DNA of 64,000 bases from Pseudogymnoascus destructans. Lineage: Eukaryota; Ascomycota; Leotiomycetes; Thelebolales; Thelebolaceae. Position 1 is the first letter of the stretch, and each line of letters opens with the position of its first letter. The notes under the pieces are model-generated. The model searched no databases and was not told the DNA's origin. It worked only from the letters and a program-made list of their open reading frames with translations. Position numbers and translations under genes: made by a program. Below are positions 22,305 to 32,583 of this stretch, in pieces. The DNA lies in the NCBI RefSeq assembly GCF_001641265.1, contig NW_020167540.1, forward strand, positions 124,001 through 188,000. The letters are read 5' to 3'.

Positions 22305-23417
22305 CTACCTAGGCATGAACTGGGCTCTCAAAGCTAACAGCTGGTTTCTCTCTGCAGGCGCCAACTGATCGATCAACTCTTGCGGCATGCTCAGAACTTG
22401 CTGGATTAAAGCATCGGCATCTGGCTGCCCAGCTGCTGCTGGAGGTGGCTGCTGTTGGTAGCTTTGTTGTGGCAGTGGTGGGTATGGCATTCCATGAGTG
22501 GGTGGAGTGCCCATTTGTCCTGCGGCTGGGTATCCACTTGGTGGTGCATATCCTGGTCCTGAGGCAGATGGGTACTGCCCCTGAGGGGGCTGCGCCTGAG
22601 TTGGAGGCGCCCCGGCTGCTTGTGGAGGTGGCCCTGCAGCGTCCACCACAGAGGCGAGAGAATCAGTACTGACAAGACCCATGAGTAGTAGAGCCTGGAA
22701 TATTGCGTAGGAGAGCTGAGGGGCCTGGCGGAGAAGTTCGATGGCTTTGCCTTGGTCCGTCGTGACGAGAGACTTCATCTGGGAAAGTACATCTAGAAGT
22801 TGCGATGGCGGAAGTGTATTGAGTGTGCGAGAAATCGAGTCTGGGCAGGTGAGCCCGGGAGGAAGATCGATCCCTTGGGGCAGAGGAGGTAAAGTGCTTG
22901 CGCCGTTCGGTGGAGCCATGCCAGGAGGGGGGACGGGCACTCCGTTCAGGGGGAGAGGAGGGTGTTGGTAGCCTGTTGGGGCAGACTGGAATAACGATCA
23001 GTATGCGGTTCATATATGATTGAAATAAAGTCTTACTGTCTCGTCTTCCGCGCCGTCGTTGGAAAAGTCGACTCGAAGCTTGCGGTTCATAATTTCGTAA
23101 TCATTGAGATTTCGCACTGCCGAGGCTGCAGAGTCTGGTGGATCGAGCATTAGTACCTGCTCATCTTCAAAGAGAATATGCTACCTACCTGAATCTGGGT
23201 ATTCTGCGAATCCGAAGCCTTTGGGACGACCAGTTTCGCGATCATACACCAGTCTGAAATTAACAACTTTGCCCGCGCTACTGAATATGTCTATTATCTG
23301 CTCTTCTGTGAGGCCTATTTGTAGTTTTAGCGGATGCGATTCACAAGGCGCAAATGTAACCATACCATACGGGATGTTGCCCACGAATACCGACTTCGAT
23401 GGGGGCTTCGTCGACAT
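22305..23417 (-). CDS. RNA15: Cleavage stimulation factor subunit 2 (CstF-64 / Rna15)
   Basis: Four exons (957 nt, 318 aa): 23417-23366, 23314-23189, 23134-23037, 22985-22305, with introns of 51, 54 and 51 bp. An RRM occupies residues about 9-85 with RNP2 SVFVGNIPYG split by the first intron and RNP1 GRPKGFGFAEY. A hinge domain with LPPSQLLDVLSQMKSL and QAPQLSYAIFQALLLMGLV follows, then a Pro/Gln/Gly-rich linker and the conserved C-terminal three-helix domain (QVLSMPQELIDQLAPAERNQ). The protein recognises the G/U-rich element downstream of the poly(A) site and the hinge binds CstF-77. All domains and both ends are present. It is divergent with PHB2, 499 bp apart. Confidence 0.95.
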
Positions 23418-23916
23418 CGTGGTGGTTTAGGCCAAGGACCTCTGGAAGTGTTGGCGCTGTTTCTGGGATGCGATTGTTTGATATAATTGAGACCACAGAA
23501 ATTGCACAGCCTTCAATCAAGCACAACGGCCAATTCAATACTTGGACGAAGTTGACCTTCACGTTCACCTCATGCGCAAAGGTTGGAGGAGATGGGGACG
23601 AGATGGAGTATATCTGCAATAACTCTCACTATATGAAGACTTTCGCCTTTACAGATTCCAAGTAGTACCTCAGTCCCAGCATCAAAAGTGATGAAATGAG
23701 TAAAGGGATTGTTCCACAACAATGCATAAAGACCTGCTTTGGTTCTCTGTAGTCGCGACAACTTTTGTGGTAGTTAGCTTGGATTCTGAGATGTGAAAGT
23801 GCGCTAGTACGTATCGGGAGAGTACCGTTGACATCTCGAACAATTCTCCAGCAACGCTCAACCACATCTAGTATCCGGTCACCAATTTCCCACAACACCT
23901 TCTCCAATACGCAACT
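23418..23916. promoter_or_regulatory. Shared divergent promoter region RNA15/PHB2
   Basis: 499 bp between the two start codons. No coding signal. I see no TATA box at a convincing position for either gene. The assignment as promoter rests on the divergent arrangement. Confidence 0.45.
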
Positions 23917-24973
23917 ATGTCGCTTCCTCCAAACGCCCGCGATGCTTGGTCGCAGCTCACCAAGATGGCGCAGAATGCGCAAAAGAAGGGCGGAGCCCCC
24001 GGCCCAAAAGGTGCAGGAGCTGGACTCGGAGCTCTGATCCTGTTAGGAGGTGGAGTTATGCTGGCAAACAATGCGCTTTTCAACGTCGACGGTGGTCATC
24101 GTGCTATCAAGTATACGAGATTGGGCGGTGTGAAGCAGGAGATTTACGCTGAAGGTTAGTGAGGTCCATCCGGCGATGCTTATGAAGCTATTGGGATTGA
24201 GTACCCGAGCACGCGCTGACTTTCCGGTTCTACATAGGCACACACATTAAGATCCCGTGGTTCGAGACTCCCATAGATTACGACGTACGCGCGAAGCCAC
24301 GAAACGTCGGCTCTCTTACGGGCACCAAGGATCTTCAAATGGTCAATATCACCTGCCGTGTGCTTTCCAGGCCAAGAGTCGAGGCCCTTCCCCAGATCTA
24401 CCGAACATTAGGCACCGATTACGATGAGAGAGTCCTTCCCTCTATCGTCAATGAGGTGTTGAAGAGTGTCGTGGCACAGTTCAACGCGTCGCAGCTGATT
24501 ACCCAGCGTGAGAACGTTGCCCGTCTCGTCAGAGAGAACTTGTCCATCAGAGCCGCCAAGTTCAACATCATGCTTGATGATGTTTCCCTCACTGTATGTC
24601 ATACTCTTCCTCAGTTTTACCTTCTTGTACTGATCAAACCTAGCACCTCGCCTTCTCCCCCGAGTTCACTGCCGCCGTCGAGGCCAAGCAGGTCGCCCAA
24701 CAAGAAGCCCAGCGTGCCGCATTCGTTGTCGACAAGGCCCGCCAAGAGAAGCAGGCCATGGTTGTCCGCGCCCAGGGTGAGGCTCGTTCCGCAGAGCTGA
24801 TCGGTGACGCTATCAAGAAGAGCCGCTCGTACGTCGACCTGAAGAGAATCGAGAACGCACGAGCGATCGCTACGATCTTACAAGAGGCTGGTGGCAAGAA
24901 CAAGGTGTACCTGGATTCCGAGGGATTGGGACTGAATGTTACTGAGGGCTACGAGGATAAGACGAAGAAGTAA
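23917..24973 (+). CDS. PHB2: Prohibitin-2
   Basis: Three exons: 23917-24154, 24238-24593, 24644-24973 (924 nt, 307 aa). Introns are 83 bp (GTTAGT...CATAG) and 50 bp (GTATGT...CCTAG). After a Gly/Lys-rich start, a hydrophobic segment (GLGALILLGGGVMLANNALF, about residues 35-55) anchors the protein in the mitochondrial inner membrane. The SPFH/PHB domain follows (FNVDGGHRAIKYTRLGG, IPWFETPIDYDVR, GTDYDERVLPSIVNEVLKS). The coiled-coil region HLAFSPEFTAAVEAKQVAQQ and the KNKVYLDSEGLGLN tail are standard for Phb2. With Phb1 it forms the ring complex that stabilises inner-membrane proteins. Length equals that of fungal orthologues. Confidence 0.96.
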
Positions 24974-25234
24974 TGTGAGAGCGGAAGGGAAATCTCCACT
25001 GTATTCTGAGCGCTTGCTGTATAAATATCAAAATGTATAAGACTTGTCAGTTGGTCAAAAAGCCGCTCTATTTATAATCGTCTGTTCATATTCGTCTGAA
25101 GCTCGGCCGTTGGGTTACGTTCGTGGAAGCGTGCTTTGGCAGTGTGCTCACTCCTTCGCCCCCTCCTCCATAATCCAACGTCCATTCACCATTGTGTCAA
25201 GTAGAGAGTGCCGACCCTCCTCCATGCAATGCAT

Positions 25235-25698
25235 TTAGTTACCACCACGAAGAGCAAGGACCAGATGCAATGTTGCGCCGCCTTCTAGGTTGTATTCAGT
25301 AGCTGTCTTGTCGTCAACCCTATGCCATTACATTGTCAGCATGTTGTTTCCAGCGCCACCTATCCCAGGATCCATAAGACCGAACATACATTTGCTTGCC
25401 TCCGTAAATCAGGCGCTGTTGTGCAGGTGGAATCCCCTCCTTCTCCTCAACCTTTTCCTTAATTTGGGAGACCTTGAAATGGTGTTAGCTATGTGTAAGT
25501 CCAAATCACGGCGCGAGTATCGCACCACGATGTCGGAGGGAAAGAGGCAGAGCACGGAATAGTACCTTGTAGTCGTTTTCGATATCTAACTCGATCTCCT
25601 TCCCTGTGAGTGTCCGGACCCTGCATCAGGTGTCAGTTGGGTCCTTGGCTTCCTGCTCTCTTCTGGAGTTCATATCTTGAGGCTTACTTGATTAACAT
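25235..25698 (-). CDS. RUB1: Ubiquitin-like protein NEDD8/Rub1
   Basis: Four very short exons: 25698-25688 (11 nt), 25620-25566, 25472-25390 and 25319-25235, total 234 nt, 77 aa. Introns of 67, 93 and 70 bp have donors GTAAGC, GTACTA, GTATGT and acceptors GCAG, CAAG, ATAG. The product starts MLIKVRTLTGKEIELDIEND, has the ubiquitin fold motifs QIKEKVEEKEGIPPAQQRLI and YGGKQMVDDKTA, and ends LALRGGN, so one residue follows the di-glycine and must be removed for conjugation. K6/K48-type ubiquitin positions are replaced as in NEDD8 (IELDIE rather than ITLEVE). It modifies cullins to activate SCF-type ubiquitin ligases. Because every exon is tiny it is easily missed by simple reading-frame searches. 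Confidence 0.94.
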
Positions 25699-26331
25699 CT
25701 TGGGCGAGAGGTATGCGTGATATGGCAGATAGTGTAGTTGTATGAGTCGCACTGAGTTGGAAAATGCCTTGTGGGAGAGAGAGCACAGCAGGCTGATAAT
25801 AATCCACAGCGAGGCTGCCGAGAGGTGGTGCGGGACCCCACAGGAGGTACTCAGTACTTTCTCGCGGTTAATGGTAAGCGCCGACTTGTGACGATTTAAC
25901 GTCATCAGATTATTGCTGTAGACTATTTCTGTGCACGTCTTGATGCAAAACTATGAGGAAGGGGAGTATCTTTAAGGCGTATATCTTAGATTACTGTTTA
26001 CTTGCAATTGATGAACAGGGCAAGTGCAGAGGCTCCCAGATGGTTCGATTTCGATGGAAACCCCCCCTTCTCGACGTTTAATATAGCTCACTGCGGGGTG
26101 CCGTGGCAGACGTCACCTCCTTGATGTGGCACGGGTTTTCGGAATGGCTCTTAAACTGTTCTCGCACTTAAACCTCATCTCATTCGCAACAACTCTCCCA
26201 TCGTAGCTGCCTTTGAGCCACGGGTCAAGCTCATTTCGTGCCCATTCAATTGTCAACCCTGAAGTCTATAGCTTTCACATAGCTACCTCACCCCAACTTA
26301 AGCTGCACCAGCCCAAACCACCAGTCAAACA
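25699..26331. other. Intergenic between RUB1 and the DLH-like gene
   Basis: 633 bp holding two divergent promoters. Nothing else is recognised. The plus side has a CT/CA-rich stretch at 26160-26330 typical of a fungal 5' leader. Confidence 0.4.
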
Positions 26332-27634
26332 ATGTTCAAGCGTGTCACAAGGAGGCTGAGCAGGTCCTCACAAGATCTAGAGGACCAAGCACCGCGAGAT
26401 ATAAACAAGAGCGTTATGATGAACAAACCGCGTCTGGTTATTGCAGCTTCCTCTGAGACCTTCGACCATGCAGTTATCCACCGTTGGAGACACGAAGGCT
26501 TTGATGTGCATTATGAGCACGTACATGGAGATTCTCGCTCTAGTACATATGCAGTAGAAGCTCACGGCGACAACTTAGAGCCGGGAGAGAATTATGCAAT
26601 CGTTCGTTGCCATCCCCCGCTCTTCTTTATACCTTGTATGCAGAGAAGATTCTGATAATTTCCACATCATATTACCATTACCAGCCATGGATGTCCGCTA
26701 ACACACAATAGATAGCATACGGCGAAGCAGCTTCCGTTCTATTGCCCAAAACGTTTCAGGCCCGGGGTAAACTCTGTGCCATCGTTGCATTCTACCCCTA
26801 CGCCATACCAGATCCTAGCTCCATGCCGCCCAAGGACCTTCGCGTGCAAGTCCATCTCGCTGCCAACCAGAAGTTTGCACCCAAATACCCACACTTCAGA
26901 TACCAAGGAACGCACCCCGGCTTCGACGAGCATAGTAGGGACACATACGATCACATTGCGTCGGGTCTGGCCTGGAGCAGAGCATTGGATTGTGTGAGGC
27001 GAGGATTCGGCATTGATGTTGATTTGGAGGATATATGGGAACGCCATCTTGCTCGTAAGATGATCCCTCTCTCCAGCACTCGCCTTTGCTCGTTACTAAT
27101 ACCAGATCTGCAGATGAGTTCGTCACTCGCGACGCCGCCGCGACGATAGAAACGATGACTTCCCATCCTTCGGTAGTCCACATCCCCACCCTAACAGGCG
27201 GCGTGGGCAAGCACGAGCTCTTCCGCTTCTACCATGAGTTTTTCATCCCGTCTAATCCCGCGAGCATGCGCACTACGCTTCTCTCTCGCACTGTTGGCCC
27301 GGACAAGATCATCGACGAGATGTTGATCTCGTTCACTCACGTCCAGGAGATCCCGTGGTTGTTACCGGGGGTGCCACCCACAGGGAAGTATATCGAGGTT
27401 GTACTCGTTAGTGTGGTTAAGATTATTGGCGGGAAGTTGGAGTCGGAGAGGCTTCATTGGGATCAGGCCAGCGTGCTTGTCCAGGCTGGACTGTTGGATG
27501 CGAAATTGGGTGCGGTGGGGTTGGGCCAAGGAGGCGTCACTAGACTGCCGATTGTTGGTGACGAGGCCCCTCGGGTAGCGATGGGGGGGAGAGAGGGATC
27601 GGTGGCGTTGAATGAGTTGATTCCTGAATGGTAA
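26332..27634 (+). CDS. Dienelactone hydrolase-like domain fused to SnoaL-like domain
   Basis: Exons 26332-26601, 26712-27054, 27114-27634 (1134 nt, 377 aa). The second intron (GTAAGA...TGCAG, 59 bp) is good. The first (GTTCGT...ATAG, 110 bp) has a weak donor but restores the frame. The first ~210 residues resemble an alpha/beta-hydrolase of the dienelactone hydrolase family (RLVIAASSETFDHAVIHRW, IIAYGEAASVLLPKT, LCAIVAFYPYAIPDP). The second half resembles an NTF2/SnoaL-like fold (FRFYHEFFIPSNPASMRTTL, VVLVSVVKIIGGKLESERLH, HWDQASVLVQAGLL). The usual GxCxGG nucleophile motif of dienelactone hydrolases is not seen; YGEAA stands at that place, so catalysis of the classical reaction is doubtful. 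Similar two-domain proteins are common in filamentous ascomycetes, without a known substrate. Probably cytosolic: no signal peptide. Confidence 0.75.
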
Positions 27635-28194
27635 TAGATGGAGGGTTTTATAGTAGAGATGGGTTGAAGTGAGGTGAGATGTGGAACTGATTATTGGCTA
27701 TAGTGGGCAAAATGCGGATGATAGATGATTGGTGAAGTTTCTGATAAGTTATTAGATTTAACATAGCACAATATGGCACACAATGAAACTGTTGATTTGC
27801 TTTCCCAATGTTCGTAGTCGTGCCTCCAATAATCGTTCAAGAGATTCGTCTCATACAGAAAGTTCACGACTTTGGCAGGCTGCTTCAGGTCAATCACTAC
27901 AAAGACTTCGGGGCTACACGAGAAGTATTCATGGTAATGGTTCATCAACTTTCATATTAACATGCATCGTATGTATGGTATCTATCATGTATGGTATCTA
28001 TCATGTATGGTATCCATCGCTCCAGTAATTGAACTCCTTTATACGTGCCAGTGCTTTCTGCATATATACCCCACCCTCATACTCCTCCGTGATTTATGCG
28101 TGCAAATGCTTCACGTGTGTATATACCCATATACCCCACCCACATACCTATCTCCCAAACGCCCCAGACGATGCAAAAAAACAAAACAGACTGA
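27635..28194. other. Convergent intergenic region with short tandem repeats
   Basis: 560 bp between two convergent genes. TATGTATGGTATCTATCA-type units (16-17 bp) repeat three times at about 27967-28018. A second, diverged pair (TATATACCCCACC / CATATACCCCACC) lies at 28060-28145. No gene. Confidence 0.5.
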
Positions 28195-29544
28195 CTACGC
28201 ACGGCGAGGTCTCTTCGGCGTCATGAAAGGATCCGTAGGTGGTGGGCGCCTGAAGATCTTCTTTGGTGGACCCTTCATTAGGCTTGCATTCTTCGACTGC
28301 TCTGTGACTCCACTCGGGGATGACTGTCTCGAACGCGCAGGTGGACTGGCACTCTTTCTCTCTTGCAATCGAGCTTCCCACTCCTCCGGCGGGACATCAG
28401 TTGTGCGCTTCGTCGCTGGTTTGACAGGGGAAGGGCGGTAGGTGAATGGATCGGCATAATCCTTTCCGTGTAGCTTGCGCTTGGCTGTCGCGCTGAGCTG
28501 GCGCTCATGGTACTCCCCGAATAGCTTCTCAATATCATCATCGTCATTCGCAGAACTTGCGTGAGTGTCCTCGGACGGAGTGTTGAAGTCGAGGACCTGG
28601 GCAGGTGCAAGGTAGGGTTCTTGCTCTTGGACGACCGGCTTCCTTGCTCCAGACGCCTTGATAGCTCGAAGTCGTGCCTCGCGGTCTTTCATGGCTGCGT
28701 TTGGGACGGGGATACCAGTAGCGACTGGGGAATTGCGCGGGCTGAGCTTCTTCTTTTCAACTTCAGCAGCCTTGAGGTACTCGTTCACCATGCCAGCTGG
28801 GGCCTTTCTGATTTGGCTCCGAAAGTCAGGGACCTTGGCTTTACCTTGTCGCCGGGCTGCGATTGCCATGGCGGCCTCGCGCCTGGCCTTCTCGACAATG
28901 TTGACTCGCTTCTTGACTCCTGTTGCGGCATATCCAATTGTGGACACCGATGGAAGGCGACGACCTGGAGCACCAATACGGTTCCCAGATCTGCCGCCGC
29001 GACCGACAATCGGGACTCCGCCATCATTTGCACGCATACGCGAGTCCCTCGGTATTTTTGGCATGTATCGAGCTTCGACCTTCTTGCTGAGGTTGTTTTT
29101 CTGTTCTTTCTTGATGCCGGCCAATGCCTGGCGGAGCTTCTCTTTATCGTAGTCGATTTTGGCCTTCTGTTCGTCCATGTACTTCCTGTAAACAGCAGGC
29201 CAGTCTGCAGGATTGCTTGGGCGATAGTTCTTTTCACGCCAATTCTCGACGTCGCGTTGGATGAATCTTTCCCACAGTTCGACCGTTTCGCCGATGATTT
29301 GAGGGGATGCAAGCTCTATTTGACGCAGCTGCTCAGGGATTTTGATTCTGGCAAGAATTGGTTTGACGGTTTTGTATGACATGCCGCCAACATCGTATAT
29401 ATCTAAGAATTTGTTAGTTGATGGAGCCTGTAGTCGTCATAAAGGAACCATACCTTTGATATTTCTTATGGCTGCCCTCTCACACATTCTCTGCAGACTG
29501 AACGGGTTCAGATGAGCGCTCTTCTCCTCTTCCTTGGAAGCCAT
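28195..29544 (-). CDS. ELA1: Elongin A-like RNA polymerase II transcription factor SIII subunit
   Basis: Two exons, 29544-29454 and 29402-28195 (1299 nt, 432 aa), with a 51-bp intron GTATGG...TTCTTAG. The N-terminus has a BC-box, PFSLQRMCERAAIRNI, which in this family binds elongin C. An F-box-like Elongin_A domain follows (DIYDVGGMSYKTVKPILARI, RQIELASPQIIGETVELW, FIQRDVENW). The central part is Lys/Arg-rich and predicted helical. The C-terminal third is disordered and ends in a basic PKRPRRA. Elongin A with elongin C supports transcript elongation and, through Cul3 in yeast, ubiquitylation of stalled Rpb1. ATG at 29544 is the only start keeping the BC-box in frame. Confidence 0.88.
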
Positions 29545-30062
29545 GGTTCGTATTGGGTTCGGTGTTAACTCGAGAATAAATGAAGGGGCTTTGTGCCTTG
29601 ATAAATTGCTGTCGTTCAAAAAGTGATTGATGGCAAAGTGTGAGTGAGCAAGTGCAAGAAGTTATGAATGAATAACGGTCTGTTACGAGTAATATTTCAA
29701 CGAGCCAAGTAGAAAATATTCTTCGCAAGATAGGCGATCCATTGTGGTGATATTGTCAATAGGAAGCGCTTCCATTGTCGTGGTGGGTTCAATAGAACTA
29801 CAATAGGAAAGTCGAGGCTGAGGTTGAGCCAGCTCATATGAAAATGGTTTAGCGTCGAGAGTGGAGCCGACAGGGATTGGTTGGCGTCAAGCTTCAATCT
29901 CAGCCTCGCGGCGGGAAGGCCTGTGGCATTTCCAGATCGGAACAATAACACCTTCAATTGAATTTCAGTCAATCGTCGCAACAACGAGTGTGAAAGCGAA
30001 CTCACGGTTTGGAACTGAACATTGTCACCTCTTTAGCCAAACCCAGTTTGAACTCACCAACA
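29545..30062. promoter_or_regulatory. Shared divergent promoter region elongin A/THO subunit
   Basis: 518 bp between the start codons. No gene and no recognised element. Pyrimidine/A-rich leader just before 30063. Confidence 0.4.
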
Positions 30063-31208
30063 ATGGCTTCCTTCCAACTCCTCGGCCAACGCGAAGAAGA
30101 CGAACTCCACAAAACCCGCATCCTCAACATCGAAGAGAAACCCTTCAAGCGCATCACCAAACGCCTCCTCGCCCCCGGCGCCCTCACTTCCACTCCCCTC
30201 TCTCTCCCCCCCACTCCTCCCCCCGACACCGTCTCCACCCCCGAAGCCGCAGCGGAGCAGGAAGCCACGCAGCAAAAACAGCTCGACGAGCGCCGCCAGT
30301 TCCAGGAAGACGTGCTCCTCGATTTCGCCGCTTTCGACAGCAGTATCGCCCGCTTCCAGTTCTTGCGGAACTCGAATGAGCGAGAGCGCGAGCGCTATGC
30401 GGCGGAGAAACTGAGGATTCTGGAGGCGGCGCAGGATGTTAAGTATAATACCGCTGAACTCAGGGTGAAGTTAGAGAGTGCGAGGGCGACGCTGGACCAG
30501 CGGAAGGGGTTTGATAAGTTGGCGGAGAAGATCACGAGTAACCGCATGCTACGTACGAGGGAGGAGCAGGCCGCGAACTTGCTGAAACTAGAAGAAGAAT
30601 GCCGCGAGTTAGAGAGGGAGAGAGAACAGTACGGCGAGACCTGGGCTGAGAGACGCGAACAATTCGGACGCATCGTAGAAGAGGGCGTGAGGCTGCGAAG
30701 GCTAATCAGAGACGAGAAAGAGGAAGTAGAACGCAGAGAGGGGATGGGTGATGCTGGCGAAGAAGATAACGAAGTAGGCGAGGCAGGCAGCAGAGATGGA
30801 CAAACACCAAAACACGACGGTTTAAGCGGCGAAGCAACACCGAGACCGGATGGTGCGTCGACACCTAGAGCGAGGGGTGCGAGCACGGAGGCGGAAAGTA
30901 CGTATAAGAGCTCGAAGCTGAAGCCGGTGTCGAATAGTTACTCGAGGTCGAACAGTCGCGCGAGTAGTCGTGCGGGAAGTCGCGGAGGAAGTAGACCGGG
31001 GAGTCGTGCAGCTTCGCCCACTGGCTCGGAGAGGAGGGGACAGGTGGCTGAGGAGGGCGATGCGGTCATGGCAGATGCGGCTGTTGACTCGCCTATGGCG
31101 GATGCGGATAGTGCTGTTGAGGAAGGAGAGGAAGTGGAGATTCCAAAGGCTACGGTGCATGAGCCCAGTGCGTCAAGTAGTGGTGAGGATAAGATGGATA
31201 CCACTTGA
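30063..31208 (+). CDS. THO complex subunit 7 (Mft1/THOC7-like)
   Basis: ATG at 30063 gives 381 aa in one exon (an upstream in-frame ATG at 30009 is less likely because MASFQLLGQREEDELHKTR is the usual start). Conserved part: LHKTRILNIEEKPFKRITKR near residue 20-40, then a long coiled coil rich in Glu/Arg (about residues 85-235: LLDFAAFDSSIARFQFLRNS, RATLDQRKGFDKLAEKITSN). The C-terminal ~140 residues are acidic with Ser/Arg repeats (SRSNSRASSRAGSRGG). The THO complex couples transcription to mRNA export and prevents R-loops; this subunit is a helical scaffold. The codon use is more GC-rich than in the neighbours, especially in the first 300 bp, but nothing suggests transfer. Confidence 0.82.
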   Translation: MASFQLLGQREEDELHKTRILNIEEKPFKRITKRLLAPGALTSTPLSLPPTPPPDTVSTPEAAAEQEATQQKQLDERRQFQEDVLLDFAAFDSSIARFQFLRNSNERERERYAAEKLRILEAAQDVKYNTAELRVKLESARATLDQRKGFDKLAEKITSNRMLRTREEQAANLLKLEEECRELEREREQYGETWAERREQFGRIVEEGVRLRRLIRDEKEEVERREGMGDAGEEDNEVGEAGSRDGQTPKHDGLSGEATPRPDGASTPRARGASTEAESTYKSSKLKPVSNSYSRSNSRASSRAGSRGGSRPGSRAASPTGSERRGQVAEEGDAVMADAAVDSPMADADSAVEEGEEVEIPKATVHEPSASSSGEDKMDTT

Positions 31209-31367
31209 TACCAAGGAGCAGAAGTCGCTCAGCTTGTATAGATAGTAGCTAGCTGTATACTACCTGGCGCAATACCCGATCACGTCGTTCAATATGCTCA
31301 GTTCCCCCATAGACCTACGCCTTGCATATTACCCAATTCACCTCCACATCACCATTCATCCACCCCC

Positions 31368-31900
31368 TCACACACCTACTCCCCTATCCACACAACCTAA
31401 CGCCTTCACCGCAGCATCCTTCAACGCCTTCTCCGCGCTCTCAATCGCGCTCTTCGCCTTCACCACCTCCTCCTCAGTTTTCTCCCCGGGGTTCTCCAGC
31501 GCCTTCTCAACCTGATCACGTAGTTTCTCGAGGTTATCCTCAATCCGCTGCTTGAGCGTTGGGAAGACAGCCTTGGTCTCCTCAATAGCTGCTCTCTATT
31601 GTTACGTCGTTAATACACTGTTGCACTGTCACGTGCAGCTATTCCTGGTTTGCCAGGAATATGCTGTTTTGATTGAAAGGGGGGAAGAGAGGAGAGATGG
31701 ATAGTTGGGGGGGGAAGGGGGGGGTGGTAGCTCACCTCTTGCTTCAGGGTATACTCCCTATTCTCATCCTCATCCGTGCTCTCCTCCACCCTCTTCAGGC
31801 GCGCCTCCTGCTTCTCAAGCTCCTTGTAGTAAGACGCATCCTCCTTCACCAATCGCTGGAGCGAGGATGTCGCGATGGCAAGTGGGCTTGGTGGAGGCAT
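31368..31900 (-). CDS. RBL2: Tubulin-specific chaperone A (tubulin cofactor A)
   Basis: Two exons, 31900-31736 and 31595-31368 (393 nt, 130 aa), with a 140-bp intron GTGAGC...CAATAG. The product MPPPSPLAIATSSLQRLVKE, SYYKELEKQEARLKRVEEST, EYTLKQE | RAAIEETKAVFPTLKQRIED and NLEKLRDQVEKALEN is an all-helical three-helix bundle typical of TBCA. It captures free beta-tubulin released in the folding pathway. The C-terminal ~12 residues (after KALG) are not conserved-looking. A read-through of the intron would stop early, supporting the splice. Confidence 0.88.
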
Positions 31901-32583
31901 TTTGACGGGTTGTTTGGTGTAGTGGTGTAGAGGTAGTGGATTGGATCTTGAGCTGGAGTATTTGAAGGTGTTATGGGTATATGGTGATGAGGTAGGGTTT
32001 TGATGGTGGGGTTGGTGGGGGTGTGTGTAGAACCTTTCGGAACGGAGTAAGAAGGGTCCCGAGCGCGTAAGTTAACTTGCCTTTAAATCGACTGCCAACA
32101 ACCTCGTCAAGGGTTAGAAAGGAGGTTATAAATTAGAAATACATCAACGTGTGAAAGTCTTGGTTTCAAATTCTACTTTGTGGGTTCAAATGTATAAAGA
32201 TTGCTGTTACCACTATACTATAGCTTCTTGTTCACCAAAACAATGTTCATAGACCGCATTTTCGCACGTTTATCAAATTTCATATCTCGTCTGATATTCG
32301 GCTACTACCAGCTCCAACCAGTAGACAGGCATATAAGGCGCTGATAGATAATATTATATCATCCATATATATAGTAATATGCCCATTTAGATCCCATCAA
32401 TGACCCCCCAAGAACAGTCTGTATCCAATAAATGCTCAAAGCATACGCCCAACAGCACATAAACCAGCTGTTAACCCCCTTTCTAGACGCTAAATCCAGT
32501 GTCAAAGCAAACATTTTCGTTGATACGAAGTCAGTTCTCGAACCCATGCTTGCATGTCGAACTCCAAATACTGCTGTACCCGC
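31901..32583. other. Intergenic: TBCA promoter and Mg transporter 3' flank
   Basis: 683 bp, no supported gene. The last 250 bp are strongly AT-rich (ATATATATAGTAATATG near 32365), consistent with a 3' untranslated region on the minus strand. Confidence 0.45.
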
